This document shows, piece after piece, positions 55,234-64,000 of a DNA stretch of 64,000 bases. Both the position numbers and the translations under genes were made by a program. The notes under the pieces were generated by a model that saw nothing but the letters and a program-made list of their open reading frames with translations, had not been told where the DNA came from and made no database searches. Each line of letters opens with the position of its first letter. The first letter of the stretch is position 1. This stretch comes from Epiperipatus broadwayi (lineage: Eukaryota > Onychophora > Udeonychophora > Euonychophora > Peripatidae), in assembly GCA_028023455.1 (NCBI GenBank), contig JAQFVV010012395.1, forward strand, positions 618,001 to 682,000. The letters are read 5' to 3'.

Positions 55234-57648
55234 AGCTAGATCAGGGGTCAGCAACTTTTTTCATCAGAGGGCCGAATAAAATTTTTGTATCATAACACAG
55301 ACCGGAATAGATTGAACGATTTGACAAAAAAAAATTGGAACCTAAAAAATGTTATATCAAGTAAATACAATATTTAATGACTTAAATATGAATCGATTAT
55401 AGATAGATACAGAAAACTACAATTTGGAACATATTGTTATGATAACAAAGTAAATGTAGAAAACAAAATTTTAATGTGGGGGATTAAATTTGGAATGTTC
55501 CTGATTTCATCAAAATTGGGATTCAATTCACTAGTGACTATTTGTAGAACTGCTTCTAAATTTTCATCTGTTATTCGTGAACTAATTTTGCTCTTTGTAT
55601 TTTTCAATAAAGAAAATGTAATTTTGCATAGGTAAGTCGATCCAAAGAATGTCAAATATTTCTGTGCATTATCCAGAATATTTTTAAACATTTCTAGATT
55701 TACGAGCCATAAAAGTTTGTTATTGTTTTTTCAACAAATTGATTCTATAGTATTAAATTTGATTGTAAATTTATCAGTTCCAACTGGAATTGACATTAAA
55801 ATTAAATGGTAGGCTTACTAAAGATAGATCTTTAGAAATTTTCTGAAAATCATCAAATCTCCGTGTAAATTTATTAAATAAGTCACTTATTATAGCCTCA
55901 TATTTTTTAAAATCAGCACATTTCAAGTTTTTTTCTCTTTTTTGTAAAATTGAAAAATGAGTTAACTGTTTATTTTGGAATAGTTGCGATAATAACTTGA
56001 GTTTTTTTCTAAACAATGTGACATTTGAATACATATATCAAAAATAAATAGTCCTTTCCCTTATAATAATAAATTTAAGTCATTTTGATTCGAAAACATA
56101 TCAATGTAAAAGAAAAGGGCGTTAAGTCATTGTTCATCTTTTAATTCACAAAATTCATTCAGTTTGTCCTTAGCATTTATGAAGTTAACAAATCATGAAA
56201 TCGTTTAACACTTTTGCAAGACTTAGCTATTATTTGTTCATATGATAAGAAATATCAGTAAAATCACATTCAATTTCTTTCAGAAATGTTATGAATTGCC
56301 GATGGTTTGAATTTTTTTTGCGAATAAAATTAACTACTTCATTACAACTGATATAACATGCTTCACTTTTAGAACTCCTTTGCAAAGTGTTTCTTGATGA
56401 ATTATACAATGTAAAAAAATATTTTTTTTCCTGGCATATGCTTTATTTCATTGCTTATTCTTTTTAATAATCCAATGTTTTTTTCTATCACACTAGGACA
56501 CCCATTGGTTGTGATGTTGACAATTTGACCCACTTTATATAATGTTTTTGCAAAGTTTCTTAAAGAGCTATAAAAAATCTTTGCCAGTCGTTGTGTCATT
56601 CATAGGATATGCAGAAAATAATTTCTCCGTAATTTCAAATCTATAATTTATACCACTAATAAAATTAAAAGTTGGCTCATATTGGTAATTTCACATGATT
56701 CACCTTGAAATATTATCAATTCCATCTCACAAGAGTTCTTTGTGACAGAAATTTTTTCAAATGTCAGTTTTTTATCAGGACATAATAATTCAGCAATATC
56801 TATCAAACATTCTTTCATAAATTCCCCATCAGAAAATGATTTACATTGTTTTGTAATCTTATGTGCAACAGTGTAACTAGCTTTTGTCACAGCTCTATTT
56901 GTATTTGACAAAATTTTCAGAAAGTTGCTTATGCAAAGCACATTTTAATTTTTCTGCCTCAATTTTCATTTGTTCTGATGAAAATAGTTTATATTTTACG
57001 AAAAGTTTTATTGTAAAATGCCTTTTTAGATTATATTCTTTAAAAACAAAAATAGTTTCATTATAAATCAAACAAACAGCTTTATATCTACATTTGCAAA
57101 TAAATATTTAAATATCCAATTGTCATTGAAAATGCGGCATTCGTCATCAATTTTTCTTATTTTTAATTGGCTCATTTTATAAGCTTTAAATTATATTAAA
57201 TTAAAAATTGTAATAATTAGAAAAGGCATAAACTTGCTTATAAATTATCATGCACCAATATTATTTTTTTTAATAAGAAGTTAAACCCAAAGGAGCTTTG
57301 TTCGATTGATGCTACAATAATAATTAGAAAATAATACTTTGGTGCTGTGTAGAATATACAGTATTTTTAAAAATAGAAATTAACATTTGCGACATGATTC
57401 CTCCCATATTTTTATATTTTGTAATATAAAATTGGTATTTTAAGAGTTATGATTAAATCTATGCAAGTTATGATAAAATTTTTATAATTAGTATTTTATA
57501 TTTTTCGTGTTATTAGGATAAAATTAACATTATATGAACATGTGTTAGACCTAGTGATTGCGGTTTACAGCAAGTGTAGTCGGGTATGAATTTTCTATAT
57601 TTAGGTATTTATGGGACGGCGCGGCTGTTGCCTACTCCTGGACTAGAT
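55234..57648 (-). mobile_element. hAT transposon, full length but inactive
   Basis: The ends CAGGGGTCAGCAAC (55242) and, inward from 57640, CAGGAGTAGGCAAC are typical hAT termini. AGCTAGAT (55234-55241) and GACTAGAT (57641-57648) look like a worn 8-bp target duplication. The 2.4-kb element carries one transposase gene on the - strand, antisense to the host gene. Confidence 0.8.
55437..57175 (-). pseudogene. hAT transposase related to GTF2IRD2/ZBED-type proteins, broken
   Basis: The start ATG at 57175 opens MSQLKIRKIDDECRIFNDNW, the N-terminus seen in GTF2IRD2-like transposases, followed by a zinc-finger-like region with KRHF. Then come ASYTVAHKITKQCKSFSDGE and MKECLIDIAELLCPDKK (near 56875-56780). 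VNITTNGCPSV (near 56520) is the motif around the second catalytic acid, where the usual TDGAP Asp reads Asn. The C-terminal dimer block has FGSTYLCKITFSLLKNTKS and DENLEAVLQIVTSELNPNFD (near 55660-55510), the usual ST-L-CE-FS-LR region with Glu changed to Lys. Frameshifts and stops separate at least five frames. It is dead. Confidence 0.78.
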
Positions 57649-60600
57649 ATATAAGATGACTTTAACATTAAAACTGTAATAAAGAATTTTATGATTAAGG
57701 TAGATAATTATCGTTATTACATATTCCTAATTTTAAATGAAGAAAATCCTTGATTAATTTTTTTTAAAAATTGTAATATTTTTAGTATTTTCTACAATTC
57801 TCTGACATCATTACATTTTGTGTTGTAGCAACACTATTTGCTGAAAATTGTTAATAGAATAAATATTAATGTATTCTGATAACATTTTTTAAATAGATAT
57901 AGATTAAAGAACTGTTTATACTGTATGTAATTGAATGTCACTTTGTTCTTAGCAACAGTAAATTTCACAAAAGTTTTATTAAACATTGTAATAAAAAAAA
58001 ATATTCTCTTCAATTCATCTATCAAAAAAGATTTGTTAAAATAACATTCTAAAGATATATTGTTATAAATTTTCAGGGTATTTTGTTTGAAGTGTAGATT
58101 TTTTTTTAAATGCCTAAAACCTAAATATAATATTTTCCTTTATACATTAAATAAAATTTAAAACTTTTAAAATTATAAATATAACTCATGTTATTAAAAT
58201 TGATAAAAACTAATTCACATTTAGAACAACATATCAGTTATTGACTGGTTTAAAACAAATGACTTTCAAAAAACAATATTTTGATTTTTATAATTTTATT
58301 ATTTTTAAAGATGTTGCTATTACCATATTACTGTTTCCAAATGTTCACTTTAAACCAATATCCAGCATCAGTAGTTTTTTTTTAATCACTTTATAATACA
58401 AGATATGCTATTCAGAAACAAAATTTTCTGTTAATTTAAATGCAGTCAAAACAACCTGGTTAAGGGTACCCTTTTTTTTTTTTAGGATAATTAATATTTA
58501 AGCTAATTATCATAATACATGAAGTGCATTTTGAGATTTAATTTTTTGATTTTGACGCGTACTGTTATAGTTCTATATTCTTATATATTGACTACTAATT
58601 TATCAATATAACTTCCAAAGTCAACCTTTGGGAAAACCCGTATAGAATTCGTGGCATGTCTACTCTGAGAGAATTCTCCACTTTCAATATTCTTGATGTG
58701 GACTTCGTTTAAGTGAGATAAATGGAGGGAAGAAAGATTTATTCTGGTTCTGAGATAAGAAATGAGAGCAGAAAAGAATATAGAGCTAAATAATAGGAAT
58801 GTTGGCATGAGTTGGAAGGACAAATGCTTAGAATGAAGAAACATTTAAATAAATGCAAAAAACAAAAAAGGCTAACTGTGATGATTAAGTTATAACATTA
58901 ATTTTGATCTGTTATTTTAGAGTTTTACCAAGATAAATTTTATGATTAATGAAAATGATTTTTTATGTACAAATTTTAAAGTCTCAGCAATTTTACTTTT
59001 TCTTTATTTGTATTGAGCTTTAAGTACTGGAACAGGTGCTTTAAAAATATTTGAGCTTTATATTATACAGAAATTCTCAAAATTGAATGTGTGCATGTAA
59101 TTAAACTGCACAAACTGTTCTAATTGCTCAAAGGAAAAGAATTTATTCATGAAAGACATTCATTATTTTAAATAATCTGATATTGATTAAAATCTATTAT
59201 TAAAAAAATATTATTAGATATTTTATTTATTATTTCTATTCACTTGATATCTATAGTTATGAACAAAATTAAACATGCGCTTCATATTATCTTAATATTT
59301 CAAGATAATAAACTGCAATGTGTGAATAAATTATATTAATTTTTCATTGCTTAATAATTATTTGTTTTTTTATAGCAAAATCAGTGCAAAAAATATTGTT
59401 TCTTGAAAAATTCAATTAATAGTGAAATTTTTATATTGAGACAAATCACTGAAAAATTACACAAATTATTAGAAAATCACATCCAGCAATTCAAGCGATT
59501 TTAGATCAATTTAATTCAAAAAGAAGAGTGTAAAAGAAGTTAAAAGATTTGAAACTTTATAAGAGAGGATTAAAAGAAAGTTAGTTTTACAAGTCCTATA
59601 ATATCCATACCAAAAATAAGATTTATTACAAATTTTGTATCCAAGATTAATAAACCTCTTTAGAGAGTAACTGCTTTTAATGTCTCCAGAAAATAGGCTA
59701 CCATGTATGCAAATCCAGAAGGAGTTTATGATAAAAATAATTAACACACAAAAAAAGGCTAAAACTCGAAAAAATTATATATATAAATTGACATTATTTC
59801 AGAAATTAGATCATTTGACTATAGAAAATTTACTTTCAGTATTGAACATGACATAATTCAAAAAAACGTTAAAAAATGTATAGGCCAATAAATGTATATT
59901 TTTTATAATCTTTAACTTCTTTGTGTTTCAGCAATTAATAAAAATTATGATTGAAATTGAAACTTGATATTGTAAAACTGAAATTCGTAAAAGATATCTT
60001 GTTGAATTTACTGCTATAAAAATTATGATATTAATCTTTTTTTTTATTTTTATTTCATACACAGTTTGTGTGTGGACTATCTTTTTCTTTTATTTAATAT
60101 GCAATTGAAGCTGTAAATTCAAGAATAAATGGACTTTTTTTGTTGTTATTGTTGATTACTTTTTTTTTTTGCTAATAGAGGATGCCCTACAATTAAATTA
60201 TCGTTTACTAATTAATAAAAAAATTTTGTTTTCTAAGAAGCCAAAGAAGAAAAAAGAATAACTTTATTATTTAAACCTGAATTAATTATATGAAGAGAAA
60301 GGAAATTGGAATTGCATATGACTCTTATTTAAAATAAAATTACAATTAGTGTAAAAATTTATTAAATTATCTATAATTTTAAAAAAATTACAAATATTTT
60401 AATAAAATATCGTATAAATACCTCATAAAACTTTGTCCTTGTTTAATTTATTTGTATTTTCACCATTTCATTTTACAAAATAATATTGTTTTATATATGT
60501 AATTTTTAGTAGGACATTTATAAATAATTTTCATTTTTGCATTTATGAAAAAAATAAAAATGGATAGTTTTTCTTATTATTAACATTATCCCACCAAAAC

Positions 60601-63600
60601 ATTAATGGATAAAAATAATTTTAATTTTAATTGCTCAGAATTTTGGATTTATTTGTTTTGATTTATGTATAAAATAAATTTTTATTTATTTTTATATAGC
60701 ATAAAGTTATGGACTGAATATTTTCATTTGATTCCTGTTATAAATTCATTTGGGCATTGAAATACATGTCAAAAAAATAAAATAAAATTGAAAGATCTTA
60801 GTACTATCAGCAGCTTGTGATAAAGCGACCATGAAAGAAATCCATCTGCATAAACATTTAAATGTCTTGAAAAATAGCATTATTTTATATGACACATTCA
60901 TATATGAGATGAGGAGAAAAAATACTTTATAATTATTACTGACTTTTATGATAATCTTCAAAAGAATCTTAACAGAAGATTGGAAGATGAAAAATAGGTT
61001 TTAATATTCAAACAAATCCTTAAAAAAATTCATTAAAATTTGAAGAAGAGAAATTAAATTATGAAAAATGCACTTAGAATAGCTACAAAAATGTAGTATA
61101 GTTTGTTACGTACACGTAATAAAACAACATGAAATCATCCATACAAATTACTACATAAAAATTATCTGCAATAACAAGTCTAGGATAATATTTAAAGAGA
61201 ACCATTCTGTAAAGAAGAAAATTGTCTTCTTTATTCGTGTAATTTATGGATATTTTAATGAAGAACTTTATTAATCTTTAACATTTTATTTGTTAACATT
61301 GCTAAACATCACTTGTAATTTGTCAACATTCAATTCCTAATTTATTTATATTTCATTGCTTCATGTATTTTTATGTATGAAAAAAATTAGAGATAGCTCA
61401 TTTGCTTTTAAAAAAGAAACAAAAAGAATAATTTAGCATGTTTAAAAATATCTTAATGTTGTCATTTCTTTTCTTAAATAGAAATGGCATAAATGTAGAT
61501 ATGTGTTTGTCCAAAATTTAGTTCTCTTTAAATACTGGAAAGTTTTTTTCCTATTGATTATTTTGTATTATTATCCTTAGTATTGAAATGACTTTAATGG
61601 TTCTATGTACAGAAGCAAATTCTATACTGGAATTCAAGTAATAAAAATGATAAAGAAAGAAGAAAACATACTACAAATTCTGTTGCAAAGATATTATCTA
61701 AAATAAGAAATAGAAAGCAATAAAAATGAAGATTTATATCAAATACATACAATGGATGCTACACTGAAAAACAAAAACAGGAAGAGAACTAAGGAACAGT
61801 TGAAATATTATGATAATGAGAAATATAAAGTAAAAAAATCTTTTCTGCAATGAAAAGCCACTTCTTTGTTAAGAAGAATGTTGAAAATCAATACAAGTGA
61901 ATTTATTATTTCTCCAGAGTTTTTGGTTTGCTATATCTACATTTTTTAAAACTAATATAATGTATTTGAGATCACTTTTCAAATTGTTCTGCTTTAAAAT
62001 TCTAAGAATCTGTATTATATAATTTTTCATATAATATTTTATGCCAAAAGGTATTTTAATAACTTTTCAGACTTCTGACCTTTATTCTATTTTCCAAATA
62101 TTCATCATTATTCTTTTCTTTATATTGCGCTTGAAAGAAACTATTTGAAATAAATTCAAAATTATTAATATTAGATGTCTTAAATTTTTAGAACAAAAAT
62201 ATCAATTTGCCTTTTAATTAAAAGACTGCTGTGGAAATGTTTTATTATTTTAATATTTTTGAAAGTAATTGCTTATTCATAATCTTGCAATGAACACTTA
62301 TTGAGAACAAATAAAACAGTAGCATTGATAAAATTCTATTACATTCTCTAAAAGTTCTGCAATTCATATAATAAACTGACAGAAGTATTTGGGCTTATAG
62401 ATAAATCAATAAACCAAAAACATAGACATAAGTGTATATATTTTTGTGAGATCAAATATTTGATATATATCCTCATGTTTATACAAATCATATTGACAAA
62501 ATTTCATAATTATATAGACATTAATAGAGAAATTATAGACATGCAGACTAAGTTTACAGTAACAGATGGATTAGGGAAAAACAAAAGAAAATGACTATGA
62601 TAATAATAATTCATTTAAATATTTTGGTGAGTAATTCAAGAAATAAATTTTGATACATTTGATTTCTTAGAAGCATTCTATATAGGAATACAAATATTCT
62701 GTACAGGAAAAAGAACAAAGCAAATATACTTGTTCTGACAATTTCATTTTACACACTATGTGTATTAAATGTAATGGTGAAAAAATTAGCAGCTAGATTC
62801 AATCTAAGATAGGTATAATATTTATTAACTTTGACTTTTAATGTGGTTCTTATGTCAAGATGCCACAGTATATTAGGGATTTATAATTTCTAGCAATATC
62901 TAAAAGGATTGTTTAACAGCAGTAGTAAACTTTCACACATTATCTGCATGCTATTGCATAATGTATATATATATTGCTAAGATATAATAATAAATAGATT
63001 TAAAATAAATATAAGATGATAAGAAAAATAAAACATTTCCTTATGAAGAATTATTAAAAGAGCAAAAATGAAATGACTAGTAATAAATGGATAGACTAGA
63101 TTCAATATGTTATTGTTAAGTCTGATGACAAATCAATCCAGTCAGCAGGAATTTGACATAGACCTGATAGCAACTGATTCAAACCACTCTTAAGAAAAAT
63201 CTTAACATGAAAATGAAAAGTTTCTAAATATTAAGATATCAAAATTAAATGCAATAGTTTAATTATAGATAATAAAACAACCTTGTTTTATTAGATCTAG
63301 TACATAATCTTGTAGTAAAACATAATAGATATATGAAAAAAATAATCATAACCAATTCAAATCACAAACTTTAACTTCTATCTTCAAAATGAAATTTGAA
63401 TGGATATGAATAACTTAACTGAAAGAGAGAAATTTTTATTTAAAAGTTTTCATTCTATTAAAAAAAAATTGTTTGCAAAAAGCTATGACATTCGTCTTGA
63501 TACAAGAAAAAATTACTTGTAAACCAGTCTCAAAAACAGTCACTACTTTTCATTTACTTACAAAGCTATTTTTATTAAAGAAAAAATGAATTTATTAGAA

Positions 63601-64000
63601 TTTTTAGGAAATAGTTTTTTTATATAATGATTTATTGTTATAGAATTATACTGGTTTTATGAAATCTGTTCAAGCCACTAATCTAATGTAATTAAAATCA
63701 TTTATTCACAATTTAAGATTACAATAATAAATAATCTTCACAAACATTGCAAAACATATACATCATCATTTTTAAAATACTTTGAATTAATTACATAATT
63801 AAGATGATTTCATAAATTTATTGTCTTGAAAATTGAAGCATATATTTACTGGATTTTAACATAATATTTATACCAAAAAACAATTGTAGAATATTAGAAT
63901 GTAATCAATACATTGAGTAAACTCTATTACTCTAAAATCCATTATTTTTTAAAAAATATCATGTGCATGCCACTAATGAGAAAAGTAAACTCTATTACTC
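57649..64000. other. Intron 2 or intergenic AT-rich DNA, no gene supported
   Basis: I looked for an exon that could follow exon 2 in phase and found none. T-rich acceptor-like sites (for example 58474-58486) lead at once to stops. A faint LINE-like reading occurs at 62600-62900 (NNNSFKYFGE, later MSRCHSILGI), too weak to call. A short direct repeat, GTAAACTCTATTACTC, appears at about 63916 and at the window end. Confidence 0.4.

Noticed and set aside
58581-58844. 87-codon - strand frame in a GC-richer patch
   Set aside because: No recognisable motif and no supporting splice sites; not called.
62600-62900. Faint LINE RT C-terminal reading (MSRCHSILGI)
   Set aside because: Too short and degraded; would need a profile search.

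Overview
The window is AT-rich (by eye well over 70% A+T) animal nuclear DNA with very few coding exons and many layers of decayed transposons. Metazoan origin is supported by GT-AG introns, an SR-type splicing-related gene, and the mix of Penelope-like, Jockey, RTE, Ty3, hAT and mariner relatives. The sequence does not fix the phylum; arthropod or mollusc both fit. No bacterial, organellar, rRNA or CRISPR feature was seen.

Host genes. The best-supported gene lies on the + strand. Exon 1 (18782-18828) encodes a start Met and an RS-rich N-terminus. Exon 2 (54408-54575) joins it in frame through a GT-AG intron of about 35.6 kb and continues RS/SP-rich; the gene runs on beyond the window or through unrecognised exons. 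About 300 bp upstream, on the - strand, sits a strong splice donor that may end the first exon of a divergent gene. A small two-exon - strand reading frame at 5990-6366 may belong to it or to a separate gene.

Mobile DNA, left to right: end of a Penelope-like element (PLE) with GIY-YIG (1-830); Jockey 3' fragment (2190-2600, -); deleted mariner (7437-8236); a palindromic insertion (9758-10053); tRNA-Val-like pseudogene/SINE head (10340-10415); a fold-back element with a second hairpin element nested in it (11047-12313); Ty3 pol plus 3' LTR (13930-16518); a perfect 37-bp hairpin insertion (17335-17479). Inside the giant intron: Jockey LINE with another LINE 3' end inside it (19500-22490); hAT (22731-23590); a perfect 474-bp palindrome (25758-26297); a 1.1-kb TIR element (28037-29167); an LTR element without pol (29757-32243); a head-to-head pair of RTE copies sharing an unusual 3' tail (34546-45905), one split by a PLE that is itself split by a third RTE copy; a hAT MITE (46126-46569); an internally deleted Ty3 element (47472-50115); an old RTE copy (50185-52300); and a second mariner (53373-54267). 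After exon 2 comes a full-length but broken hAT (55242-57640), then about 6 kb with nothing recognisable.

Most notable pattern: five insertions (9758, 11047, 11257, 17335 and 25758) share one layout: a target-site repeat of about 12-20 bp, a palindrome abutting it on one side, and a non-palindromic tail of about 34-46 bp on the other. The arms are unrelated between members, while the tails look partly alike. This may be an undescribed non-autonomous family, perhaps mobilised by the PLE or LINE machinery seen here.
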